This document shows positions 26,306-36,700 of a DNA stretch of 64,000 bases, piece by piece. Source of the stretch: Burkholderia sp. 4M9327F10 (lineage in GTDB: Bacteria; Pseudomonadota; Gammaproteobacteria; Burkholderiales; Burkholderiaceae); NCBI RefSeq assembly GCF_005503145.1, contig NZ_SCNV01000016.1:62001-126000 (forward strand). Reading direction: 5' to 3'. A program made the translations under genes and the position numbers. Position 1 is the first letter of the stretch. The number at the start of each line of letters is the position of its first letter. The notes below the pieces were generated by a model that saw only the letters and a list, made by a program, of their open reading frames with translations, was not told the DNA's origin and did no database searches.

Positions 26306-27079
26306 ATGAAGATGAGAAAAATACTTTCGAGGCTCATGGTGATCGGGGCCGCATCACTGACGCTTGCACTGGCGTTGCTGGCCGCGCCGGCCTACGCGGA
26401 CGACAATTTCCCGCTCGACCGCGCGCCCGATAACGCGGACAATTTCGCTTCTTTGCAGCACGGCTCCAAATTGTTTGTAAACTACTGCCTGAATTGCCAC
26501 AGCGCGAACCTGGTGCGCTACAGCGCATTGACCAGTTTGGGCATTTCACCGCAGGAAATTCAGACAAACCTGCTTTTTACGACCGATAAAATCGGTAACA
26601 CGATGTCGGTGGCAATGAAGCCTGACGACGCGAAAGCGTGGTTCGGCACGGCGCCGCCGGATCTGTCGGTGGAAGCACGGGCGCGCAGCCGGGACTGGCT
26701 GTACACGTATCTGCGCAGTTTCTATCGCGACGATACGCGGCCAACCGGCTGGAACAATCTGGTGTATGAAAACGTGAGCATGCCTCACGTGTTGTGGCAG
26801 CTTCAGGGGCAACGTACGGCGAAGTTCGACGACGTAGTCGACGAAAGGAGCGGGGAAACCGTCCATAAATTCGTCGGCTACCAGCAGATCACGCCGGGAA
26901 CGGTGTCGTCGGTAGATTATGATTCGGATGTGGCCGACCTCGTGTCGTACCTGTCCTGGATGTCCGAGCCGACTCAGCAAACCCGCCACCGCCTTGGCGT
27001 GTGGGTGCTGCTGTTCCTCGGTATCCTGAGTTTTCTCGCCTGGCGATTGAACGCTGCGTACTGGAAAGATATCAAATAA
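26306..27079 (+). CDS. petC: Ubiquinol-cytochrome c reductase cytochrome c1
   Basis: A 257-residue periplasmic c-type cytochrome. A signal peptide ends at 'APAYA', the heme is attached at Cys61-Leu-Asn-Cys64-His65, the distal Met region is around 'NVSMPHVLWQLQG', and a C-terminal membrane helix ('LGVWVLLFLGILSFLAWRL') anchors it. It passes electrons from the Rieske centre to soluble cytochromes. CCAAGGAGAC precedes the ATG at 26306. Confidence 0.96.
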   Translation: MKMRKILSRLMVIGAASLTLALALLAAPAYADDNFPLDRAPDNADNFASLQHGSKLFVNYCLNCHSANLVRYSALTSLGISPQEIQTNLLFTTDKIGNTMSVAMKPDDAKAWFGTAPPDLSVEARARSRDWLYTYLRSFYRDDTRPTGWNNLVYENVSMPHVLWQLQGQRTAKFDDVVDERSGETVHKFVGYQQITPGTVSSVDYDSDVADLVSYLSWMSEPTQQTRHRLGVWVLLFLGILSFLAWRLNAAYWKDIK

Positions 27080-27080
27080 T

Positions 27081-27098
27081 CACGCCATAACTGGCGTG
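27081..27098 (+). other. Hairpin after petC
   Basis: CACGCCA (27081-27087) and TGGCGTG (27092-27098) form a 7-bp perfect stem with a TAAC loop two bases after the petC stop. No T-tract follows, so it may slow 3' decay of pet mRNA rather than terminate. Confidence 0.45.
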
Positions 27099-27173
27099 GG
27101 GCCGGCGCAAGGAAAGACCTGCTGGACGGTTTTTCCGCGTGCTGGCCCTTCAGCTTTTTGAGGAAACGTAAAC

Positions 27174-27785
27174 ATGATGGTTCTGTATTCCGGCACAACT
27201 TGCCCGTTCTCCCAGCGTTGCCGGCTGGTGCTGTTCGAAAAGGGCATGGACTTCGAGATCCGCGACGTCGACCTGTTCAACAAACCGGAAGACATCGCTG
27301 TGATGAATCCGTATGGTCAGGTGCCGATTCTCGTCGAACGGGACCTGATTCTGTACGAATCGAACATCATCAACGAGTACATCGACGAACGCTTCCCGCA
27401 TCCGCAACTGATGCCGGCCGACCCGGTGCAACGCGCCCGCGCGCGCCTGTTCCTGCTCAACTTCGAGAAGGAACTGTTCGTGCACGTCGGCACGCTCGAA
27501 AACGAGAAGGGCAAGGCGGCCGAGAAGAATCACGAGAAAGCACGCCTCGCGATCCGCGATCGCCTGACGCAGCTCGCGCCGATCTTCCTGAAGAACAAGT
27601 ACATGCTCGGCGAAGAATTCTCGATGCTCGACGTCGCGATCGCGCCGCTCCTGTGGCGTCTGGATCACTACGGCATCGAACTGTCGAAGAACGCAGCGCC
27701 GCTGATGAAGTACGCCGAGCGGATTTTCAGCCGCCCGGCCTATATCGAAGCGCTGACGCCGTCGGAAAAGGTGATGCGTCGTTGA
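27174..27785 (+). CDS. sspA: Stringent starvation protein A (GST-like)
   Basis: A 203-residue glutathione-transferase-fold protein, 'MMVLYSGTTCPFSQRCRLVLFEKGM', with the N-terminal thioredoxin-like domain ('NPYGQVPILVERDLILYESNIINEYID') and a helical C-terminal domain. SspA binds RNA polymerase and alters transcription in starvation in E. coli. It follows petABC and precedes sspB, the order usual in beta-proteobacteria. AGGAAACG lies ahead of tandem ATG codons. Confidence 0.93.
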   Translation: MMVLYSGTTCPFSQRCRLVLFEKGMDFEIRDVDLFNKPEDIAVMNPYGQVPILVERDLILYESNIINEYIDERFPHPQLMPADPVQRARARLFLLNFEKELFVHVGTLENEKGKAAEKNHEKARLAIRDRLTQLAPIFLKNKYMLGEEFSMLDVAIAPLLWRLDHYGIELSKNAAPLMKYAERIFSRPAYIEALTPSEKVMRR

Positions 27786-27803
27786 GTTTGGCTCGAGGGC
27801 GAG

Positions 27804-27850
27804 GGCGCCGCGCGCAGCCGGTGAGTGTCTGCGCGTCAGCGCGCGGCGCC
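27804..27850 (+). repeat. 12-bp GC-only inverted repeat in the sspA-sspB spacer
   Basis: GGCGCCGCGCGC (27804-27815) and GCGCGCGGCGCC (27839-27850) are perfect inverted copies with a 23-base loop. The right arm ends 22 bases before the sspB ATG, so the RBS stays outside the stem. No T-tract follows. It would form a very stable RNA structure between the two cistrons. Confidence 0.75.
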
Positions 27851-27872
27851 TTGCCCAGTAAGAGGACTGTTG

Positions 27873-28391
27873 ATGCAAGAGATTTCCACGAAGCCTTACC
27901 TGCTGCGCGCGCTCTACGAGTGGTGCACGGATAACGGCTATACGCCGCACATCGCGGTACGGGTCGACAATCAGACGCGGGTGCCTCGCCAGTTCGTGCG
28001 GGACAATGAAATCGTGTTGAACATCAGTTTCGAGGCGACCAGCCAGTTACAGATGGGCAACGAATGGATCGAATTCAGCGCGCGGTTTTCGGGCAAGTCG
28101 CACAAGATCGAAGTGCCGGTCGCCAACGTGCTGGCGATCTACGCGCGTGAGAACGGCCAGGGGATGGCGTTCCCGGTCGATTCGGCGGGCGGCGAGGCGA
28201 CGGATTCCGGCGCTGACGACGATGCCGCGGACGAAGCGATCACGCCGGTGAAGGCGGGCGGCACTGGGCCGCGGGCCGTTGAGGCGGAGCCTGTTGCTGC
28301 AACGAAAGCCGAGGATACCGACGAGACGCCTCCTCCCGATGACGATGGGTCGAAGGGCGGTGGCCGGGGGCATCTGAAGGTGGTGAAGTGA
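27873..28391 (+). CDS. sspB: ClpXP protease specificity-enhancing factor SspB
   Basis: A 172-residue adaptor that brings ssrA-tagged and other substrates to ClpXP. The N-terminal substrate-binding domain ('STKPYLLRALYEWCTDNGYTPHIAV', in short YLLRALYEWC...TPHI) is followed by an acidic, flexible linker and a C-terminal ClpX-binding tail 'GRGHLKVVK', equivalent to the XB motif of E. coli SspB. ATG at 27873 preceded by AAGAGGA. A strong terminator follows at 28468. Confidence 0.95.
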   Translation: MQEISTKPYLLRALYEWCTDNGYTPHIAVRVDNQTRVPRQFVRDNEIVLNISFEATSQLQMGNEWIEFSARFSGKSHKIEVPVANVLAIYARENGQGMAFPVDSAGGEATDSGADDDAADEAITPVKAGGTGPRAVEAEPVAATKAEDTDETPPPDDDGSKGGGRGHLKVVK

Positions 28392-28467
28392 GCTGAGGCC
28401 GCAGGCGCGGTTTGGTCGGCAAGCGTGTCGCCACCGCGTTAGAAAAAGTGATTGATGGTTGTGGGAT

Positions 28468-28506
28468 AAACGGGTTACGCGATGTTTGCGTAACCCGTTT
28501 GTTTTT
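28468..28506 (+). terminator. Strong rho-independent terminator after sspB
   Basis: AAACGGGTTACGC (28468-28480) pairs perfectly with GCGTAACCCGTTT (28488-28500) across a GATGTTT loop, followed by GTTTTT. It closes the pet-ssp transcription unit and marks the left edge of the CDI locus. Confidence 0.95.
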
Positions 28507-28973
28507 CTGGCGTCGATTGATTCGAGTCTGGTCGTTCGCGTGCCCCGAAACTCGATATTGCATTTGCGTGACATTTGTTTGCGCCAGTGCTCAAGAAGGC
28601 GTCACGTATTTAATAAGGGCAGGCGCGGTAGAAAAAATGCTTTATGCATCAATGGGTAACGAACTACACGACATGGCTGCCGCTAAATTCAAATATCAGA
28701 AAGGCAAGTCTTCGTTCCAGGCATCGCGATAAAAATCAGGTTTGATTCGGAACAAGTTTCTGTGTAACAATTAGAAACATTTAGTAACTTCCGGTGCCGA
28801 CGGAATGGCATATCCGGTTGGATATGCGAAATGCATCGCCACGGGGTGTTTGGGGTAAAGCCCCGAATACGGCTATGCAGCGGGTAGACCGGAATCTCGC
28901 CGCACAAACAATAAGCGCAACTGTTCGTTCATCCGGTTAAAGACGGACAGGCACAACCACAGCGGTACGGGGA
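28507..28973. other. Intergenic region upstream of cdiB, A+T-richer
   Basis: 467 bases without a supported gene. A short open frame through 28732 has no family features and atypical codons. The stretch 28730-28800 is rich in A and T and could hold the cdi promoter, but I see no clear -35/-10 pair at proper spacing. A perfect dyad, GCATATCC-GGTT-GGATATGC (28808-28827), is a candidate operator about 150 bases before the cdiB ATG. Confidence 0.5.
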
Positions 28974-30788
28974 ATGAAGAAATACAGCTACCGGCTTGCC
29001 TTTCGCAAGCTGCGGGGAACTATTTGCGTGCCGCGGCGAACGCTGTGGAGATTGGCGCTGTTGTGCGGCTCGTTGCTGGCGGTTTCGCACGCGCATGTCG
29101 CGCACGCGCAAGCGGCAAGCACACTCGGCGAGCAGGAACAGCGACGGCGGGCACAGGAACAGGCCACCCAGCGCGAACGCACGCTCAATGCGCCGAACGT
29201 CGAACTTCAATCTGCCGGGCGTCCCGAAGTCGATGATGGCAAGGTGCCGGTCGAATCACCGTGCTTCAAACTCGACTCGCTCACGCTCGAAGTACCGCCG
29301 GGTTTAAGTCCGGTAGTCGAGGCCGCCGGCGCACGCGCTCTCTCGCCCAATCCTCTGTTTCCGGGCGGGTTGACGTTCGCCAACGATTATCTGCAGCGCT
29401 ACCGCGGTCAGTGTGTGGGCCGGGACGGGCTCAACCTGATCGTGCATCGCGTCATGGCGCGCGTCATCGAGGCGGGCTATTCGACGACACGCGTCGTCAT
29501 CGCCCAGCAGGATCTGTCCGCCGGCAAGCTGAAGCTCGAACTGATTCCGGGCGTCATCAGTGCGATTCGCTTCGCCGACCCGTCGACGTATGGCACGTGG
29601 CGCAATGCGTTTCCGACCGGTCCCGGGGATCTGCTGAATCTGCGCAGCCTCGAGCAAGGTCTCGAGCAGATGAAGCGCGTGGCGAACCAGGACGTCGACA
29701 TGCAGATCGTGCCGGGGCCCTCGGCCGGCGAAAGCGATGTGGTGATTACGGTCAAGCGTCAGAAGCCGTGGTCGCTTGCCGTGAGCGCTGACGACAGCGG
29801 TCTGAAATCGACCGGCCGGTATCAGGGGACGATGAGCCTCACGATCGACAACCCGCTCGGCGTGTCCGACATTTTTAACATCAGCTACAACCACGACATT
29901 GACGGGCACCCTGGGCAATATGGCACGCATGGCGACAGTGCCTATTACTCGATTCCCTGGGGCAACTGGACCTTAACCGCGACGGCTAGCCAGTACGACT
30001 ATCACCAGCAGATCGCCGGAGCGTTCAGCACGCTGGTGTCGAGCGGCACGTCGAAGAACTTCGACGTCAAGACGGAGTACCAGTTCTATCGCGACCAGGT
30101 ACAGAAAAATTCGCTCGAATTCCGTGTGGGCAAGTACTTCGGCGAAGCGTTCGTCAATGGCTCGGAACTCGATGTCCAGCATCGCGACAACAGCTTTGCG
30201 GAGATTGGCTGGGAGCACAAGCACTACTTCGGCGCCGCGCAACTGGACAGCACGCTTGCCTACCGCTGGGGCGTTCCCTGGTTTGGCGCGCAGCCGGATC
30301 TGCCGGGTGTCGGCGGCGGCACGCCTACCTACTACTACCACATTGAAACGTTCAACGCGACGTTGAACGTGCCATTCGCGATCGCAGGCCTGCCGTTGCG
30401 CTATACGACGACGGTGAGTGCGCAGAACTCGCCGAGCCTGCTTTATCCGACCGAGTATTTCTCGATCGGCAGCCGCTACACGGTACGCGGCTTCGACGGC
30501 AATACGATGCTCGCCGCGGAAAAGGGCGCCTTCATGCGCAACGATCTGGAGTTGCCGATCCGGCAGACGGGGCAGGCCTTATACGTTGGCCTCGACGGCG
30601 GCGAGGTCTTTGGTCCCGAGGCACACAACCTGCTCGGCCGGCGCCTCGCCGGCGCAGTGGTCGGTCTGCGCGGCAATCTCTATCAGCACGTCAGCTACGA
30701 CGCTTTCATTGGCGGCCCGTTGTATCAGCCCGCCGGCTTCCCGAACCACTGGCCGGTGGCGGGCTTCACCGTGAGTTTCCAGCTATGA
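28974..30788 (+). CDS. cdiB: Outer-membrane transporter CdiB (TpsB / ShlB-FhaC family)
   Basis: A 604-residue two-partner secretion transporter. A long N-terminal signal region with a charged start and a hydrophobic run ('LWRLALLCGSLLAVSHA', cleavage near AHAQA) precedes a Gln/Arg-rich linker, the POTRA pair (about 85-250: 'CFKLDSLTLEVPP' and 'TTRVVIAQQDLSAGKLKLELIPGVI') and a 16-strand barrel. Family signatures 'VDMQIVPGPSAGESDVVI' and 'SIGSRYTVRGFDGNTMLAAEKGAFMRNDLE' (in short: the VRGF loop-6 motif) are visible. It ends in Phe-Gln-Leu. It exports CdiA, whose ATG overlaps the cdiB stop. Confidence 0.95.
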   Translation: MKKYSYRLAFRKLRGTICVPRRTLWRLALLCGSLLAVSHAHVAHAQAASTLGEQEQRRRAQEQATQRERTLNAPNVELQSAGRPEVDDGKVPVESPCFKLDSLTLEVPPGLSPVVEAAGARALSPNPLFPGGLTFANDYLQRYRGQCVGRDGLNLIVHRVMARVIEAGYSTTRVVIAQQDLSAGKLKLELIPGVISAIRFADPSTYGTWRNAFPTGPGDLLNLRSLEQGLEQMKRVANQDVDMQIVPGPSAGESDVVITVKRQKPWSLAVSADDSGLKSTGRYQGTMSLTIDNPLGVSDIFNISYNHDIDGHPGQYGTHGDSAYYSIPWGNWTLTATASQYDYHQQIAGAFSTLVSSGTSKNFDVKTEYQFYRDQVQKNSLEFRVGKYFGEAFVNGSELDVQHRDNSFAEIGWEHKHYFGAAQLDSTLAYRWGVPWFGAQPDLPGVGGGTPTYYYHIETFNATLNVPFAIAGLPLRYTTTVSAQNSPSLLYPTEYFSIGSRYTVRGFDGNTMLAAEKGAFMRNDLELPIRQTGQALYVGLDGGEVFGPEAHNLLGRRLAGAVVGLRGNLYQHVSYDAFIGGPLYQPAGFPNHWPVAGFTVSFQL

Positions 30789-33700
30789 ACAAGAATATCT
30801 ATCGAGTCATTTTCAATGCCGCTCGTGGTCTCTGGACGGCGGTGCAGGAGACGGCAGCGGGTTCTGGAAAGGGGCGCTCCGCCGGCACGACTCGTCGCGC
30901 GCCATTGATGCGAGCCGGTGCGGACTTCGTCGACATGCTGTCGATGCGGCACGTCGCATTTGCTGCGCTGTGTGCGCTCGGCATGCAACCGGTACTGGTC
31001 GATGCCCAGGTCGTCGCGGCACCTGGATCGGGTAGCAGGCCGATCGTCGGCGTGACCGCGAACGGCTTGCCAATCGTCCAGATCGCCACGCCGAACGGCG
31101 CAGGCGTCTCGAACAACCCGTACACGCAGTACAACGTCGGTTCGCAAGGCCTGATCCTGAATAACTCGCCGGGCAATGTGCAGACCCAAATGGCGGGCTA
31201 TGTGGGGGGCAACCCGAATCTTGGCGCGGGAAGCGCTCGCGTCATCGTGAACCAGGTCGTGGGCGGCAATGCGAGCCAGTTGCTGGGCTACACCGAAGTG
31301 GCAGGCCAGCGGGCCGAGGTGGTCATCGCCAATCCGGCTGGCATCTACTGTAACGGTTGCGGCTTTATCAACACGAGCCGCGGCATCCTGACGACCGGCA
31401 CACCGGTCTTCGGCGGAACAGGCAGCCTGGATGCGTTTCACGTGACGGGCGGCCAGATCCAGGTCGGATCGGCGGGGCTCAACGGAAGCAATGTCGACGA
31501 GGTCGACCTGATCGCGCGCAGCGTGGCCGTCAACGGCAAGATCTGGGCGGGACAGTCCCTCAACGTCGTGGCAGGCAACAACGACGTGCGCCATAGCGAC
31601 CTGAGCGCGCAATCGCTCGGCCCGGATGGCAACAGTCCGGCTGTGGCGATCGACGTTGCCCAGCTCGGCGGTATGTACGCGGGCAAGATCACGCTCGTGG
31701 GCACGGAAACCGGCGTGGGCGTCAATAGTGCCGGCACGATCGCGGCGCAATCCGGCGATGTCCAGTTGAGCAGCCAAGGCAAGGTGACGCTGTCGGGAAA
31801 GACCAGTGCTAGCGGCAATGTGGCGATCTCCGCCGCGAGTGATGTGTCGAACAGCGGTTCCGTTTATGCGACGCAGAGTACGACGCTGAATAGCCAGGGG
31901 CAGGTGAGCAACAGCGGAACGATCGCTGCGCTCGGCAGCACGGCCGTCACGGGTGCGAGCATCAATTCGACCGGCTCGCTAGGCGCCGGTATCGACGCCA
32001 ACGGCAACGTCGCGGGGACCGGCAGTCTGTCGGCTACGGGCACCGGGGCTGTGATTGCCACCGGCCAGGAAATGGCGGGCGGCAATCTCACACTGTCGGG
32101 CAGCAGCCTGAACATGGGGGGTGCCCAAACGTTGACCAAAGGCAGCGCGTCCCTGACGGCAACGGGCGCCGGTGGCGACACGGGCAACATCGTTCATACG
32201 GGTGGCTCGCTGCAAGCGGGCGGCAGCCTGACGGTCAATGCCGCGGGGACCGTCACGAACGATCAGGGGCAATTGGGCGCCACCCAGTTGAGCGTGACGG
32301 CAGGCGGTATCTCGAACCGTAGCGGTACGCTGTCGCAAACGGGGGCGGGTGATACGACGTTGACTGTGTCGGGCGCGTTCGACAATACCGGCGGCACGGT
32401 GACGACGAATGCACAAAACACTACGGTTCGCGCGGGCAGCGTGACCAACGCGAGCGGCACGATCAGTCACGCGGGCACGGGGACGCTGAATGTCCAGAGC
32501 GGCGCGCTCAACAACACTCAAGGCAATATCGCCACGAACGGCGTAGCGACGATTGCGGCAACGGGCATCGAGAACGGCTCCGGCTCGATCACGTCGGCGC
32601 AGGCGCTCAACGTGGCGTCGAACGGCGACATCGACAACACAGCGGGCCGGTTCGAAGCGGCCGGCGCGGTGAACGTGTCGGGCGCGAACGTGCAGAACAC
32701 GGCCGGGCGCATCGTGTCCGATAACAGCAATGGCCTCACGCTCACGGCGAGCGGCCAGATCACGAATGCGGCGGGCACGACGGCGCAGGGTGCGTCGGGC
32801 GGTGTGATTGGCGGTAACGGCAATACGACGGTCAACGCGGCTTCGTTGACCAATAGCGGGACCGTCACGGCCGCGCAGAACCTGGGGGTGACGACTTCGG
32901 GAGCGCTCGACGACAGCGGCGGATCGATGAGCGGCGCGACGCTCGAGGCGAATGCGGCGTCGCTCACGAACGCGAACGGGACGATCAGCGCCAATACTGT
33001 TTCCCTAACCGCCCCGCAGCTCGACAACAGCGGCGGGAAGATCACGGCGAACCAGATCAATGTAAGCGCCACGAACCTGACGAACCACAACGGCGTGCTT
33101 ACCCAGCTCGGCTTGGGGGCGATGGATGTCAATGTCAGCGGCACGCTCGACAATTCAAGCGGCGGCGTGCTCCAGACCAACAGCACGAATCTGACGCTTG
33201 CGCCGTCGACGTTGAACAACAATGGCGGCACGATCACGCATGCCGGGACCGGCACGCTGACGATCAACTCAGGCAGTGGCACGGGAGCATTGACGAACGT
33301 CGGCGGCAAGATCGTGACGAACGGCATGGCGAACGTGTCGGCCGGCAGCGTGGACGACACGGGCGGCGCCATCACCGGACAGACCGGATTGAATGCGACC
33401 GTTGCCGGTGCATTGAACAATACGAACGGACAGCTCGAATCGAACGGGAACCTGGGCGTTACAAGCGGCTCGACCGTCACGAACACCAACGGGACAATCG
33501 CCGCGGCGGGTAACGGGACCGTGCAGGCGGCTTCACTGACGAACGGCGGCAGCATCACCGCAGGGCAGAATCTCAACACCACTGCCACAGGCACGCTGGA
33601 CAACAGCGGCGGGACGCTGAGCGCGCAGACCGTCACGGCTGGCGCCGCGTCGCTCAAGAATGCGAACGGGACGATCAGCGCCAACACCGTTTCGCTAACC

Positions 33701-36700
33701 GCTCCTCAGTTCGACAACAGCGGCGGGAAGATCACGACGAACCAGCTCGGCGTCACCGCGACGAACCTGACGAACGAAGGCGGGTCGATCACGCAACTCG
33801 GAACCGGCGCAATGGGGCTCGGCGTGAGCGGCACGCTGGACAACTCCAGTGGCGGTGTGATCCAGACCAAAAGCACGGACCTGACGCTCGCTTCCGCGTC
33901 CGTGAACAACAATGGCGGCACGATCACGCATGCCGGGACCGGCACGCTGACGATCAACTCAGACAGTGGCACGGGAGCATTGACGAACGTCGGCGGCAAG
34001 ATCGTGACGAACGGCATGGCGAACGTGTCGGCCGGCAGCGTGGACGACACGGGCGGCGCCATCACCGGACAGACCGGATTGAATGCGACCGTTGCCGGTG
34101 CATTGAACAATACGAGCGGACAGCTTGAATCGAACGGCAACGTGAGCGTCGCGAGCGGTTCGGCGATCACGAACACGAACGGCACGATCGCCGCGTCGGG
34201 CAATAACACGGTGCAGGCCGCGTCGCTCACAAACGGCGGGAGCATCACCGCCGGGCAGAATCTCAATACCACGGTCAGCGGCACGCTCGACAACAGCAGC
34301 GGGACGTTAAGCGGGCAGACCATCACCGCGAACGCCGCGTCATTCAAGAACACGAGCGGGGTCGTGAGCGGCAACACGGTGTCGATGGCGATTGCGCAGC
34401 TCGACAACAGCAATGGCCGGATCACCACGAATCAGTTCGGCGTTACCGCGACGAACCTGACGAACGAAGGTGGAACGATCACGCAGCTTGGAACCGGCGT
34501 GATGGGACTCGGCGTGAGCGGTACGCTCGACAACTCGAACGGCGGCGTGCTGCAGACCAACAGCACGGATCTCACATTTGCCTCCGCGTCCGTGAACAAC
34601 GACGGCGGCACGATTACGCATGCCGGCACTGGCACGCTAACGATCGATCCAGCCAACGGCACGGGATCGCTGGCGAACGTCGGCGGCAAGATCGTGACGA
34701 ATGGCCAGGCATCGGTGTCGCTCGGCAGTCTCGACAACACCGGGGGCAAGCTGGCTTCGCAGGGTGTCATGTCTGTGAACGTTCAGGGTACGCTGAACAA
34801 CACGAACGGACGGCTGTCGTCGGGAACCGGACTGAGCGCTTCGAGCGGCGGTGAGCTGATCAATGCCGCAGGCGTGATCGGCGCGGGTGGTGCCGTGACG
34901 GGCAGCACGCTGAGCCTCATTGCATCGTCGATCGACAACACGGGCGGCGCGATCACCAACCTCGGGAACGGTGCGACGACGCTCAACGGTGGCAACCAGA
35001 TCACCAACAGCAATGCCGGCGGTGCGTCCGGCATGGGTTCGATCAGCGGCAACGGTAACGTGACGCTGAACGCGGCGTCCGTCTCCAACACGCAGGGCGG
35101 GCAGTTGAGCGGCGCGAACCTGCAGATTAACGCAGGCAATCTGGACAACACCGGCGGCAAGATCGGCAATGCCGCCAACACGACCGGCGACGTCGGCATC
35201 TCGACGGGCATGCTGACTGCCACGAACGGCCTGATCAATGCATCGAGGAATCTGTCCATCACCGCGAATACGCTCACGGGCGGCGGCACTTACAGCGCGG
35301 TCAACAATCTCTCTCTGAACCTGCAAGGCAACTTCACCACCTCGCCGAACTACAGCTTCAGTGCGGGCGGCAATCTGACCTTCACGCTTCCCGGCACGTT
35401 CAGTAACAGTGGTGCGCTGTCCGCCGTGAGCGGCCTCAGCATCAACGCGGGCGACATCCAGAACTCGGGGATGCTGGAGGCCGGCGGCCTGCTTGCCACG
35501 CACTCCAACACGCTCACCAATACGGGCACGATTGTGGGCGGCAGCGTGTCGCTGAATGCGACACAGACCCTGTCGAATCTCGGTACGAGCGCGCTAATCG
35601 GCGCAACGGACAGCTCCGGCACGCTTGAATTGCTCGCACTGGACATTGAGAACCGGGACGACACGACTGCTTCCGATACGCAGGCGACCACTGCGATCTA
35701 TGGTCTCGGCAAGGTCGTGCTGGCCGGCGGCAAGGATGCGAATGGCAATTACACCAACGCGAATCTGGTCCACAACCAGTCGGCGCTGATCCAGTCGAGC
35801 GGCGACATGCAGATTGACGCCAATCAGGTGACGAACACCCGGCGCGTGATGACGACGGGTGGTTTTACGTCATCGGTTGATCAGGCGCTGCTTGATAGCC
35901 TCGGCATCAGCACGTCTGGTTGCATTGCCCTTCACATGGAAGCCTGCAATCCCGGTCACCCATACGTGGGCTGGGTGGACCTGAGCAATGACGACCTCCG
36001 CAAGCAGCTCGCGAGTTTCCCTGGCGGGGTGTACACCGTCCCACCCAACGGCGGCCAATGGAACAGCGGATATCAGTACACGACTTATACGGGCACCGCG
36101 GTCGCCAATACGATCGCGTCCATCAGTCCGGAGTCGCAGATTCTCGTCGGCGGCAACCTGAATGCTTCGTCGGTCGGGACGTTCCAGAACTACTGGAGCC
36201 AGGTGGCCGCCACGGGCAACATTACGTCGCCCGCGACCATTGACCAGAATAGCTGGCAAGGACAGACCGCACCGCAAGTGCAGGTCACGTATTCCGGGCA
36301 GTACCACTACACGAACTACGACCATAGTATCGGGGACTGGATGTTGCCGTTCGGCAATGCCCCCTTCGTCGGCTCCAATCCCGGCGGCTATACCCAGGCG
36401 GCGCCGGCCGACATTCACACGTACGCGCTGCCGGGCTATGAATCCAGCTTCACGGCAGGCGGCACGCTCAGCGGCACGGGCGTGACCATCAACAACACAG
36501 CGGGCAACTCCGGCGTCACGCCGCTCGGGCTTTTGCCGGGGCAGACGGTGTCGGGCACCGGCGCCGGCTCTGTGAGCGGCACGATCGGTCCGCGCGGCGT
36601 GGCGGTGATCGGCGCAGGTCTGGTGAGCGGATCGGTCGGCACGGGCGGCGCCACGCATCTGAGCGCGGTGGCAGTTCAGGGTGGCCGTCTCGTCAACAGC

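Noticed and set aside
27081..27098. Hairpin after petC as a rho-independent terminator
   Set aside because: No T-tract follows the stem, and sspA lies only 75 bases downstream in the same direction.
28412..28732. A 106-codon frame between sspB and cdiB
   Set aside because: It runs through the perfect terminator hairpin at 28468-28500, has no ribosome site and no family resemblance.
32969..35038. Regular repeats that could suggest a CRISPR array
   Set aside because: The units are 690 bp, in frame and translated as haemagglutinin repeats; there are no short repeats with unique spacers.
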